Program-made: the position numbers and the translations under genes
The notes under the pieces: generated by a model
What the model was told of the DNA's origin: nothing
Databases searched by the model: none
Seen by the model: only the letters and a program-made list of their open reading frames with translations
Shown: in pieces, positions 35,093 through 42,752 of the stretch
Position numbering within the stretch: the stretch's first letter is position 1
Layout: each line of letters begins with the position of its first letter
NCBI GenBank assembly: GCA_014728045.1
Contig: WJMH01000022.1
Location: forward strand, 1-64,000
DNA from: Candidatus Omnitrophota bacterium
Lineage (GTDB): Bacteria; Omnitrophota; Gorgyraeia; Tantalellales; Tantalellaceae
Reading direction: 5' to 3'
DNA length: 64,000 nucleotides

Positions 35093-36160
35093 ATGGCGTA
35101 TTTGCAGATAAAAGATATATCCAAAAAATTCGGCGCCAACGAAGTCCTCAAGAACATCAACCTTGATGTCAGGCGAAGGTCTTTCTGTGTTATCCTCGGA
35201 CCTTCAGGATGCGGCAAGTCAACTTTGCTTAATATCGTGGCCGGCCTGGAAAGGCCGGATACCGGAAGTATATTTCTGGAAGGGGAGGATGTTACCCATA
35301 TGGCGCCTCACAAGAGGGATATAGCAATGGTTTTCCAGAATTATGCGCTCTATCCCCATCTTTCGGTATACGAAAATCTGGCTTTCGGACTCAGGGCCCG
35401 GAACGCATCTTCGGATGATATCGATAAAAAGGTCCGCCAGACCAGCAGGATACTGTCCATCGAGGATAAGCTTGATTCTTATCCCCGACAGCTCTCGGGA
35501 GGGCAGAGGCAGCGCGTGGCCACGGGAAGGGCCATCGTGCGCGATCCGCGCCTATTCCTGTTCGATGAGCCGTTATCGAACCTGGACGCGAGGCTGCGTA
35601 TCGAGGTAAGGAAAGAGTTCCTGCGCCTTCAGAACGAACTTGAGATAACCTCCCTCTATGTCACCCATGACCAGAGTGAAGCACTTGCTCTCGGGGATGA
35701 TATAGTGGTGATAAAGGATTCGCTCATCCAGCAGCAGGCGAACCCGTATACCCTGTATAACGAACCGGAGAACCTTTTCGTGGCGAGGTTCATCGGCACT
35801 CCTCCCATGAACATCGTAAAGGGGACGATAAACTCCGGGGAGGGGCTTCGTTTTGAGAGGGGCCGCTTCTCTCTGGATATCACCGGCAAGCATCCGGAGA
35901 AACTTGCCTCAAAAGAAGGCGAGGAGGTTTATCTCGGTCTGCGTCCCGCACATATCGATCTTGCCGGATCGGGAGTGGAAGCCATAGTGGAATTCAGCGA
36001 GTTATCCGGCGAGGAGTACCTTACATACATGAAAGTAGAAGATGGTCTGGAAATAAGGGCGCTTATCGGAGACCCGGTAAAAGACGGAGAGAAAGTGCGT
36101 TTTCGGATCGATCCCGAAAAGATGTATTTTTTCACGAGTTCGGGAGAACGTATAAAGTAA
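35093..36160 (+). CDS. ABC transporter ATP-binding protein (MalK/UgpC type)
   Basis: This is a 355-residue ATPase. Walker A GPSGCGKST is near residue 37, the Q loop lies in MVFQNYALYPH, the signature is LSGGQRQRVATGRAI (about 130), Walker B is LFLFDEPLSNLDA, and the switch histidine lies in YVTHDQSEA. A C-terminal TOBE/OB regulatory domain follows (LGLRPAHIDL). It powers the importer encoded just upstream; in CUT1 systems this subunit can serve several importers. Confidence 0.92.
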   Translation: MAYLQIKDISKKFGANEVLKNINLDVRRRSFCVILGPSGCGKSTLLNIVAGLERPDTGSIFLEGEDVTHMAPHKRDIAMVFQNYALYPHLSVYENLAFGLRARNASSDDIDKKVRQTSRILSIEDKLDSYPRQLSGGQRQRVATGRAIVRDPRLFLFDEPLSNLDARLRIEVRKEFLRLQNELEITSLYVTHDQSEALALGDDIVVIKDSLIQQQANPYTLYNEPENLFVARFIGTPPMNIVKGTINSGEGLRFERGRFSLDITGKHPEKLASKEGEEVYLGLRPAHIDLAGSGVEAIVEFSELSGEEYLTYMKVEDGLEIRALIGDPVKDGEKVRFRIDPEKMYFFTSSGERIK

Positions 36161-36197
36161 GGTTTCTTTGCCGGATGCTTGCCGCCGGGAACACCGG

Positions 36198-36893
36198 TCA
36201 CGCCGAGGAGAGCACCTTTCTGAATTCTCTCCGGAAAACTCCGGCGCCTCCCTGGGCGGGATGGCGCAGGGAGGTGTGTTCACGGGCGGTCTTATCCATC
36301 TGGGAACGCGCGGAGCGTCCAAGTGAGATTATTTCCGCTTCGGGGAACATCTTGAGGAAGCATTCAAGTACCGGCATGCTTTCATCGAGCTCCTTCTTTC
36401 CGGGGGTACGGTTGCTGAGGAGTCCCCGTTCAGGATGGTAGGGATGCCAGGCGAACGCGTTCCAGAGCACGAAGGAAAACGCGGAAAATCCCGATGAAGC
36501 CAGTTCGCGCCATACGATGGTCGCGGTGGGTTCGGAGAACCCTTTTGGTTTCAATTCTTTCCGGCTCGTTTGACGGGGTTCCATTCCGCCCAGGATATCT
36601 TCCGGGTCGATGCCATCGGCTTTGTGATATCCCAGTAGTATGCGCTCGGAGGTCATGGGTATGCCGCTGAAGTGGCCTCCCTGGTATCCGACAGCTTCAC
36701 CTATTATGCAGAACCTTGCTTTTCCGATGCGTAGCCGGAGATATTCTCCCAGCTGCCGGCGCCGTACGGCCGGGGAACGCTTGCTAGTGTCATTGAATTC
36801 ATCAAAATTCTTCCATGGATTGAAGGCGCGCTCTCTCAGGGGCCGGGGAAAGTTTTGCAATCTCTGAATGAATTTATCTATGTCAGGCCTCAT
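36198..36893 (-). CDS. Uracil-DNA glycosylase-fold protein
   Basis: The product is 231 residues from the ATG at 36893. The open frame extends to 37022, but that extension crosses motif copy E and a likely non-coding stretch, so the shorter start is preferred. Seen: the ligand loop IGEAVGYQGGHFSGIPMTSE near residue 67, NAFAWHPYHP, and the C-terminal RHPAQGGAGVFRREF corresponding to the HPS loop of the family. Family members remove uracil from DNA, but here the motif-I GEAPG is GEAVG and the final loop is HPAQGG, so activity is not assured. The ABC importer converges on it. Confidence 0.75.
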   Translation of the reverse strand: MRPDIDKFIQRLQNFPRPLRERAFNPWKNFDEFNDTSKRSPAVRRRQLGEYLRLRIGKARFCIIGEAVGYQGGHFSGIPMTSERILLGYHKADGIDPEDILGGMEPRQTSRKELKPKGFSEPTATIVWRELASSGFSAFSFVLWNAFAWHPYHPERGLLSNRTPGKKELDESMPVLECFLKMFPEAEIISLGRSARSQMDKTAREHTSLRHPAQGGAGVFRREFRKVLSSA

Positions 36894-36926
36894 CGTTACA
36901 TAATTTTTGGGTCCCACCAGAGGGAG

Positions 36927-36964
36927 GTGGAGACTGGTCAATAAAAAACGGAAACAAACGGTTG
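36927..36964 (+). promoter_or_regulatory. Recurrent 38-bp motif, copy E
   Basis: It reads GTGGA, five bases, GTCAATA (36937-36943), four bases, ACGGA, six bases, CGGTTG. It precedes the nicotinamidase start codon by 125 bases, longer than in other copies. Confidence 0.6.
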
Positions 36965-37088
36965 ATGACGACCCCCGTGGATGATATATAATCATTATTA
37001 CCACTAACGGGCGACTCTGCAAGATTTAATTTTTACAGGGACAGGCACAAGCAGATCCGCACCGGAGATGTAAAAAGGGAGGCTTGAT

Positions 37089-37682
37089 ATGGCAAAGGAG
37101 AAGGCGCTCATAATAGTCGACATGCAGAACGACTTTTCACCGGGAGGAAAGCTGGCGGTACCGGGAGCCGATAAAATAATCCCGGTCCTCAACGCTTATA
37201 TCAAGGCCTTTTCGTCCGCTCAGATGCCTGTCCTTGCTTCGCGTGACTGGCATCCCAAACGGACGGAGCACTTTAACGAATATGGTGGGGACTGGCCCCA
37301 GCATTGCGTCCGGAACACAAAGGGCGCCATGTTCCATCCTGAACTTGAACTTCCGGAGGATGCCATTATAATATCCAAGGGCATGGACCCGGCAAAAGAC
37401 AGCTATTCGGCTTTCCTGGGAGAGGATAAGGCCGGCAGGAGCCTTGTCGATGTCCTGGAGGACCTTTCGGTGGAAGAGGTTTTTGTCGGAGGGGTTGCGA
37501 CAGATCACTGCATCAGGCATACTGTTATTGACGCCCTGAAGGAAGGGTACAGGACATATCTATTGACCGATGCGGAAAAAGGCGTCGAGGAGCAAAGCTC
37601 AAGGGAGGCCATCGAGGAAATGTTTTCCTCGGGAGCGCAAGGTCTGACTTTCGCAGAGCTTGCAGGAAAGCTCCAAAGATAG
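37089..37682 (+). CDS. pncA: Nicotinamidase
   Basis: This is a 197-residue isochorismatase-fold hydrolase that converts nicotinamide to nicotinate. Catalytic features are Asp10 in VDMQNDF, a Lys in the KGMDP segment near residue 98, and the nucleophilic Cys in GVATDHCIRHTV near residue 141. Metal ligands appear in SRDWHP (Asp51, His53) and WPQHC. The GGxLAVPGAD start is typical of PncA. It supplies nicotinate to the pncB product encoded upstream. A GGAGG-like sequence precedes the ATG. Confidence 0.92.
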   Translation: MAKEKALIIVDMQNDFSPGGKLAVPGADKIIPVLNAYIKAFSSAQMPVLASRDWHPKRTEHFNEYGGDWPQHCVRNTKGAMFHPELELPEDAIIISKGMDPAKDSYSAFLGEDKAGRSLVDVLEDLSVEEVFVGGVATDHCIRHTVIDALKEGYRTYLLTDAEKGVEEQSSREAIEEMFSSGAQGLTFAELAGKLQR

Positions 37683-37704
37683 TGATAAAATTAAGGGAAA
37701 CATT

Positions 37705-39111
37705 ATGAAAAAGAACAAAAAACACCATGAATTCATACCCGAGTTCGATTCGTCCTCATCAATGCTCTTTTCGCTGGGCAACTATCTCTTTGGAAGGGAC
37801 GAGGCTGTGGGATTACCTCCGAAACTCCCCAGCCTTCTGGGGGACGTGATCAATCTGACGCCCTTGGCCCTGAGAAAATCGGGTTACAGGGTAGGAGGAG
37901 TTTCCGAGGCGGTGAGCACCCGGTTCCTTAAGAAGGTGACCGACGAGGATATTTCGAAATGGATAATTGACGCCTATCCCCGGCGCAAATACCCGGCTGT
38001 TGTGATAGGCTCGGCCAACGGAGCTCTGATACATCTGTGCTCGATGCTGGGAGTGCCCTGGATACCGCAGACCGTGCTTGTCGCGGTGAAACGCACGATG
38101 GATCCGGATGAGATAATCAAGGACATGGAATGGGGCAAAAAGCCCGCTGAGGTCCTTAAAAAACGCCTTCCCGGGTTCAGGCTGCACCAGATGCATGATC
38201 CCATCCAGGACAGGATAATGATAACCAACATGGGGTATTTCAGGATAAAGAGGTTGAAGCTGGGAGGACATCTTGAAAAATACATTGAAGATACCCTCCT
38301 GCCGGGAGGAACGGTTATAATCTCCGATTGCGATTACACATGGCCCGCCCACAAGGTCGATAATCTGCATTATTTCCAGACGGGCGGCCTGGGGGATGTC
38401 AGCGGCAAGGAATACGCCGAGGGGAGCACCAGGGTCAAGAAGTTCCTTGAAAAAGAAGGCTCAGAACGAAAAAAATGGGATGTTCCGAGCCCTCTTGAGG
38501 ACGTTCCGGAGGCCGAGTGGGGATATGACAAGAGTCTGGATGCGGATATCAAGGAACTGGCCAGAGAAAAAGGCTATAAAGTCAGGCGTATACGGTATCG
38601 CCACCCGGATATCATGGGACCCCTTGCCGCGGACATGACCAGACAATGGTATAAAAATAACGGTATTGACGACGAAAGGTACCTGGTGGAATGCTTTGCG
38701 CTTCTTGAGCCCCTGCTTGCCGCTAGAACGGGTTCAATACCGTTCTGGATGGCGTTCAACACCCAGACCTCCTTCGACATGCTTCGCCGCTACATGGGAC
38801 AGAAGACGGGTGTTAAAGAGTTGTATGTCATGATAATGTCAAATGCTGTCGAAGGCATAGGACTTGTTCCGCTCAAGGATTGGAAGAAGTTCATGAAGAA
38901 TACAGCGGCCAAATCCGATTTTCTGGGGATAGACGGGGACCTGTATCCCTTCGATCTGGGTTCTTTCATTAAATACTACAAAGACCTGAGGAAAAAGATA
39001 AAAACGAGATACTTTCTTCCCTACAGGATGTGCCTGGAGGAATTCACGGAGATGCTCAAAAAGAAGGGCGAGAAATACGAGGTAGAATTCAAACAGGTCT
39101 ATCTAAAGTAA
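37705..39111 (+). CDS. Conserved hypothetical protein, 468 aa
   Basis: I do not recognise this family. ATG 37705 is chosen because AAGGG lies seven bases upstream; an upstream TTG inside pncA lacks support. The protein is soluble, with no signal peptide or membrane helix. A central VVIGSANGALIHLCSMLGVPW segment near residue 105 has a G-x-A-x-G turn that resembles a nucleophile elbow or nucleotide loop. VIISDCDYTWPAHKVDNLHYFQTGG and a Trp/Tyr-rich second half follow. It starts 22 bases after nicotinamidase and probably shares its transcript, with a link to NAD metabolism or stress inferred from position alone. Confidence 0.7.
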   Translation: MKKNKKHHEFIPEFDSSSSMLFSLGNYLFGRDEAVGLPPKLPSLLGDVINLTPLALRKSGYRVGGVSEAVSTRFLKKVTDEDISKWIIDAYPRRKYPAVVIGSANGALIHLCSMLGVPWIPQTVLVAVKRTMDPDEIIKDMEWGKKPAEVLKKRLPGFRLHQMHDPIQDRIMITNMGYFRIKRLKLGGHLEKYIEDTLLPGGTVIISDCDYTWPAHKVDNLHYFQTGGLGDVSGKEYAEGSTRVKKFLEKEGSERKKWDVPSPLEDVPEAEWGYDKSLDADIKELAREKGYKVRRIRYRHPDIMGPLAADMTRQWYKNNGIDDERYLVECFALLEPLLAARTGSIPFWMAFNTQTSFDMLRRYMGQKTGVKELYVMIMSNAVEGIGLVPLKDWKKFMKNTAAKSDFLGIDGDLYPFDLGSFIKYYKDLRKKIKTRYFLPYRMCLEEFTEMLKKKGEKYEVEFKQVYLK

Positions 39112-39124
39112 TGAACCTTTACAC

Positions 39125-39607
39125 GTGAACATTGACTCTTCGATAAAAAGAAAATCTGTCTGGATCGCGGGCCTGCTTTCGGTGATACCGGGGCTATCCC
39201 TGCTTTATTTGGATATGGGACGCTGGAAAAGGGTCATCGCGCTTTTTGTTATCGATGCCGGAATATTCCTGGCTTTTTTCCTTTCCGGATCGTACCTGAT
39301 GAAGCTTCTGGCCGTTAATATATACATATTCACCTTTCTTGCGCCTTTCATTGAAAGCTACCAGCTGGCAAAATACGGAAAGAACACCCTGAGTTCGGAT
39401 ACCAGGTGGTACGTCGTGGTGCTTTTACTGACCACTGGCTTCAACGCCCTGCCGCTTCTCTGGCAGAGCGAGAGTTTTTCGCGCAAGGCGAAGATATCCT
39501 GGTCGGTGGCCGTACCCGTTCTTGCGGCTCTTTTCGTGACAGTTCTGGTCAGATACTGGGATATGGCTGAAGCTTTTCTCAGGGATATCCTGGGAACTTC
39601 AGGTTGA
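39125..39607 (+). CDS. Small integral membrane protein, 160 aa
   Basis: This 160-residue protein starts at GTG 39125, 13 bases after the previous gene. Four to five hydrophobic helices are predicted. The first carries IPGLSLLYLDMGRWKR, reminiscent of TM2-type membrane proteins where a glycine/proline-containing helix is followed by a basic W-K-R. The C-terminus is short. No catalytic motif is seen. It is tail-to-tail with the TrkA_C membrane protein gene. Confidence 0.6.
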   Translation: MNIDSSIKRKSVWIAGLLSVIPGLSLLYLDMGRWKRVIALFVIDAGIFLAFFLSGSYLMKLLAVNIYIFTFLAPFIESYQLAKYGKNTLSSDTRWYVVVLLLTTGFNALPLLWQSESFSRKAKISWSVAVPVLAALFVTVLVRYWDMAEAFLRDILGTSG

Positions 39608-39613
39608 TATCAA

Positions 39614-40387
39614 TTAGGAGTAGCCCTCCTGTTTCTTGCGTTCGTCGGAAAGCTTTTTTTCTTCTTCGACCTCTTCTCGGTGTTCCTCATCGCCTTCGGG
39701 TCCCTTGTTGCGCTGGGAGAGTTTCTTGCTGGCGTCACCGCGTCCGTAACAGGTAAGAAGATCCCCCGCGCGTATCACGGTGCCTTTTTCCGGCACTCCG
39801 ACGAACTTGAGATCCCCGTTCTCTCTTCGCGTTATTGAAAGGATCAATATGCCCTCACTGTCAAGGTCAAGTTCTTCCAGGGGTTTACCCACCATCCAGC
39901 TGTCCGGTTTTACGTTGATCTGGCAGATGTTGTAACCCTTGCTCAAGCCAAGTATTTCGCGGTAATCGTATATCCGAAGGCGCGTGTATCTCTGGAGGAA
40001 CCTCTTTATGATCTTTTTCATCCCCCAGTATAAAAGTCGCGAACGCGTCAGGAAGAAGATCAGTAACAGCCCGAGGGCCAGTATGCCGGCGCGTTTTGCG
40101 ATGTTCTCGCCGGACTGTCCCACGAAGGTGAGTATAAAGGTCGCGATGGATGAAGTCATACCGGCGCTTCCCAGAAGTATCAGTATCCTTATGATACGCC
40201 TTCGAACAGGGTTTTTAAGCACGCTTTCGGCTTCGGTAGTAGTGAACCCCGCCCCGGAGAAGGCCGATTGAGCCTGGAAGGAGGCCACTTCATCGGACAG
40301 GCCCGTAAGCTCAAGAGCCGCCGCTCCTATCCGTATAACGGTAATGGAAAGAATGATCACTGCGAATAAGGTGAAAAGGGCTATCAT
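39614..40387 (-). CDS. Membrane protein with C-terminal TrkA_C (RCK-C) domain
   Basis: This is a 257-residue protein. An N-terminal helix is followed by a GLSDEVASFQAQSAFSGAGFTT segment, then two more helices (about 65-115), an amphipathic linker and a TrkA_C-type domain (about 150-215: LEELDLDSEGILILSITRREN, GTVIRAGDLLTCYG). A highly charged Glu/Lys tail ends it. TrkA_C domains bind small ligands and gate ion transporters. The SGAGFTT stretch resembles one selectivity loop of Trk/Ktr channels, but only one is present. GGAGGTAAAAA precedes the ATG. It may act with the TrkAH system 2-4 kb away (inference). Confidence 0.75.
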   Translation of the reverse strand: MIALFTLFAVIILSITVIRIGAAALELTGLSDEVASFQAQSAFSGAGFTTTEAESVLKNPVRRRIIRILILLGSAGMTSSIATFILTFVGQSGENIAKRAGILALGLLLIFFLTRSRLLYWGMKKIIKRFLQRYTRLRIYDYREILGLSKGYNICQINVKPDSWMVGKPLEELDLDSEGILILSITRRENGDLKFVGVPEKGTVIRAGDLLTCYGRGDASKKLSQRNKGPEGDEEHREEVEEEKKLSDERKKQEGYS

Positions 40388-40452
40388 TTTTTACCTCCGG
40401 TAAATAAGTATACATAAACAATTTTAGATATAAAAGCCCCCCGGCCGGACAG

Positions 40453-40490
40453 GTGGAAAAAAGTCAATAGAAAGTGGATATATCCGATTG
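40453..40490 (+). promoter_or_regulatory. Recurrent 38-bp motif, copy B
   Basis: It reads GTGGA (40453-40457), AAAAA, GTCAATA (40463-40469), four bases, GTGGA (40474-40478), six bases, CGATTG (40485-40490). It is nearly identical to copy C over more than 30 bases and ends 77 bases before the 82-residue membrane protein start. Confidence 0.7.
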
Positions 40491-40566
40491 CGAATAAACG
40501 CCGGATATTACACAATAAAAATAGAATATCAACGGTATATGTTACATTAAACGCGGGAGGTTAAAA

Positions 40567-40815
40567 ATGAAACTTGACGTGAAAGCACTGGCTCTGGCCG
40601 GAGGAATTCTCTGGGGCGCGAGTATTTTTATCCTTACCTGGCTGGGTATCCTCGGATACGGAAGCAACGTGGCGGCTCAGATAGCCAAATCCTATTATAT
40701 AGGATATACGGTTACGCCTGTTGGAAGTATCATAGGAGCTTTGTACGGGTTCGTGGATGCAGGAGTAGGGATGGCTGTTTTCGGGTTGATCTATAACAAA
40801 CTGGCCAGGATGTGA
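40567..40815 (+). CDS. Small two-helix membrane protein (82 aa)
   Basis: This 82-residue protein has GGAGG six bases before the ATG. Two hydrophobic glycine-rich helices (about 8-31 and 48-76) flank a short polar stretch containing KSYYIGYTVTP. The second helix ends VDAGVGMAVFGLIYNKL, a motif seen in short uncharacterised membrane proteins often listed as holin-like; nothing here suggests a phage. It is the first gene of a four-gene set with DUF4912, DUF2934 and glutaredoxin proteins, behind motif copy B. Confidence 0.7.
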   Translation: MKLDVKALALAGGILWGASIFILTWLGILGYGSNVAAQIAKSYYIGYTVTPVGSIIGALYGFVDAGVGMAVFGLIYNKLARM

Positions 40816-40848
40816 CTTCTCCTGTGGCTGCATGTGCGGGGGTTATTT

Positions 40849-41487
40849 ATGGCGAATGAGAGCTATCTTGACAGGTTCAAGCCGAGGGAGTCGGAAAAAG
40901 TACGCCGGATGGGGGCATCAAGTGCTGACTGGAGCATACCCGAAGACTATGGTGACAACAAATTAGTGATCATGGTGAGGGATCCCTGGACGCTTTTCGC
41001 ATACTGGGAAATCTCCGCCGCCATGGAAGAAAGTATAAAGGATGAGATACGCCGCAGGGGATTCAATTCCTCAAAAAGATCGCTCAGGGTTTTCGAGCCT
41101 TCAAGTGAAGATGCTACTGGACCCCTCATCCAGTATAACCTGATGGACCACGACAGGAGTCGGTACGTACATACCGGAAGAGCTGGAGGCAGGTGGCAGG
41201 CCGAGATCGCAAGAGTTACCGATACAGGCGAGGTTTTCAGTATCGCCAGGAGCAACATCGTCGAAACTCCTCAACACAAGATATCGGAGCTTACGGAAAA
41301 AGACGAGATGACCATGAAAGAAGAGCTGTATAAGGAATTGATGGAACACAGTATCACTCGTGAGCTCGGCAGAAGTTCTCCGGGCTTTAAAGAACTTATC
41401 AACAAACATCTGGAAAAATGGATGTCTTCGGGAAGCATCGGCGGCCCGGACGAAAAAGAAAAGGATAAAAGGAGCAGAAATGGCTGA
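40849..41487 (+). CDS. DUF4912 domain protein
   Basis: The product is 212 residues from ATG 40849, with GGGGGTT five bases upstream. The DUF4912 core is seen at about 28-140: IPEDYGDNKLVIMVRDPWTLFAYWEIS, LRVFEP and a W-Q-A-E-I strand with a GEVFSIARSNIVETP ending. The C-terminal 70 residues are charged helices ending in a basic tail. Function is unknown; the core resembles a beta-sandwich or carbohydrate-binding fold. It overlaps the DUF2934 gene by eight bases, so the two are coupled. Confidence 0.8.
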   Translation: MANESYLDRFKPRESEKVRRMGASSADWSIPEDYGDNKLVIMVRDPWTLFAYWEISAAMEESIKDEIRRRGFNSSKRSLRVFEPSSEDATGPLIQYNLMDHDRSRYVHTGRAGGRWQAEIARVTDTGEVFSIARSNIVETPQHKISELTEKDEMTMKEELYKELMEHSITRELGRSSPGFKELINKHLEKWMSSGSIGGPDEKEKDKRSRNG

Positions 41488-41686
41488 AAAAAGAAAGACC
41501 GTTAAAAAAGCTAAAAGTCCCTCGAAAAAAAGGACCACGAAGAAAAAGAGTCCCACCGGAAAGAAAAAACAGAAGATGATAGAGAAAAAAGCTTATGAAC
41601 TTTACGCTTCGAGAGGCTACCAGCACGGCAATGATCAGGCGGATTGGTACGAAGCCGAAAGAATAGTGGCCGGATCGAAAAAATAA
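41480..41686 (+). CDS. DUF2934 protein with Lys-rich histone-like tail
   Basis: This is a 68-residue protein. The start at ATG 41480 (AGGAG five bases upstream) is inside the DUF4912 stop region; the longer frame to 41360 has no support. Residues 2-32 are almost half Lys with Ser, Thr and Pro, like a histone H1 tail. Residues 34-65 form the DUF2934 motif: KAYELYASRGYQHGNDQADWYEAERIV. DNA binding is inferred from the tail only. It is the smaller relative of the protein encoded at 30146. Confidence 0.75.
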   Translation: MAEKRKTVKKAKSPSKKRTTKKKSPTGKKKQKMIEKKAYELYASRGYQHGNDQADWYEAERIVAGSKK

Positions 41687-41715
41687 CAATGTAAAAGAAA
41701 CGGGGAGAAGCAAAT

Positions 41716-41949
41716 ATGCCTGTAGTCAAAGTTTACAGCAGTCCGACCTGTCCGCACTGCCAGAGAACAAAGAAATTCCTCCAAGAGAATGATATAGACT
41801 TCGAGGATTACGATGTTACGTCCGACCAGGCCAAGGCCGAAGAGATGATGGATAAATCCGGGCAGATGGGCGTGCCGGTCATAGAAGTGGACAACGAGAT
41901 CATCACCGGGTTTGACGAGGAAAAACTGAAAAAAGCGCTCGATTTATAA
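41716..41949 (+). CDS. Glutaredoxin-like (NrdH-type) protein
   Basis: This is a 77-residue thioredoxin-fold protein. The redox site is Cys11-Pro-His-Cys14 in SPTCPHCQRTKKFL; the cis-proline lies in GVPVIEVDNEIITGF. Length and motifs match NrdH or the YruB-type glutaredoxin group, which reduce disulfides in the cytoplasm. It is the last gene of the motif-B operon, with GGGGAG upstream of the ATG. Confidence 0.88.
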   Translation: MPVVKVYSSPTCPHCQRTKKFLQENDIDFEDYDVTSDQAKAEEMMDKSGQMGVPVIEVDNEIITGFDEEKLKKALDL

Positions 41950-42029
41950 GAGGAATAACCTGGCCTGAGCCCTATCGCCTTACTTCAGTCGGCATAAGTC
42001 TGATACAGAATAAGGAGTGTCGTTTTCTG

Positions 42030-42047
42030 CTCTGATGCGGATCAGAG
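42030..42047. other. Small hairpin between convergent operons
   Basis: CTCTGAT and ATCAGAG (42030-42036, 42041-42047) form a perfect seven-base stem with a GCGG loop. No T-run follows on either strand. It lies in the 152-base gap between the convergent glutaredoxin and trkA genes and may act as a weak terminator for either; otherwise the gap shows nothing. Confidence 0.35.
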
Positions 42048-42101
42048 TTGTCTCATACAGCACGGCCATTCGAGTGAGTGACGCACCGTTCGCTTTCGGG
42101 A

Positions 42102-42752
42102 TCATTTAGCGAACAGAGCCTTTACCTTATCCTGTGTTTTCCTGTCCTCGGAAAGCACCGCTATTGAGTCCCCCTCTTCGAGTACGGTGTTCTTTTTCGG
42201 GAAAAGCACTTCATTCCCCCGGGTTACCGCTAAGATGAGAGCTTGCTCGGGAAGTTCCAGCTCAAGTATCTTTTTACCGGTATTATTCTCCGTATCCACC
42301 GTCTCGAGAAGGAACTTTCCGCCGATAATGTTGGAGATATCCTCTTCCTTGCTCTCCTGTAGAAGCTGCATTATCTCCCGTGCCGCCGATATGTGAGGGG
42401 AGATTATCTTGACATCCCCGATCTCTTCACACGCGGACCTCAGGCTCAGGCTTTTTAATTTGACGATTATCTTCTTGACCTTGCGCTGGGCCCCGACCAT
42501 GGCTATGACCGTATTGATGGCATCCTGGTTCGTGGTCGCCACCAGGGCGTCGGCTTCTTCTATCGCAGCCTCCTTGAGGACCTCGGGGTCGCTGCCGTCC
42601 CCGGTCAGAACGACGGCGTCGAGCGTCTCGGAAACCTCCTCGGTGCGTTTTTCATCCTGATCTATTAGAACGAGCGAAGTCTCTTTCTTTTCGGTGAGTA
42701 TTTCGGCGAGTTTGCTCCCGGTCTCTCCCAATCCAACTATTATTATTTTCAT
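42102..42752 (-). CDS. trkA: TrkA-type potassium uptake regulator (RCK protein)
   Basis: This is a 216-residue cytoplasmic gating protein. The N-terminal RCK_N Rossmann domain has the NAD(H) motif GLGETGSKLAEIL at residues 7-19 and an acidic second strand end (LIDQDEKR), then LTGDGSDPEVLKEA. A TrkA_C domain (about 140-215) follows, with LILAVTRGNEVLFP. It binds TrkH and controls potassium flow in response to nucleotides. It starts immediately after trkH stops, so both are on one transcript with the sugar dehydrogenase. Confidence 0.92.
   Translation of the reverse strand: MKIIIVGLGETGSKLAEILTEKKETSLVLIDQDEKRTEEVSETLDAVVLTGDGSDPEVLKEAAIEEADALVATTNQDAINTVIAMVGAQRKVKKIIVKLKSLSLRSACEEIGDVKIISPHISAAREIMQLLQESKEEDISNIIGGKFLLETVDTENNTGKKILELELPEQALILAVTRGNEVLFPKKNTVLEEGDSIAVLSEDRKTQDKVKALFAK

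Noticed and set aside
32096-36160. ABC importer assigned specifically to maltose or glycerol-3-phosphate
   Set aside because: CUT1 motifs identify the class only; nothing in the binding protein or neighbours fixes the ligand.
36894-37022. N-terminal extension of the uracil-DNA-glycosylase-fold protein to 37022
   Set aside because: It would run through motif copy E, carries hydrophobic non-family sequence, and the ATG at 36893 begins the plausible domain.
40567-40815. Holin-like protein as a sign of prophage
   Set aside because: No lysin, capsid, integrase or other phage gene is near, and it shares an operon-like arrangement with stress-type genes.
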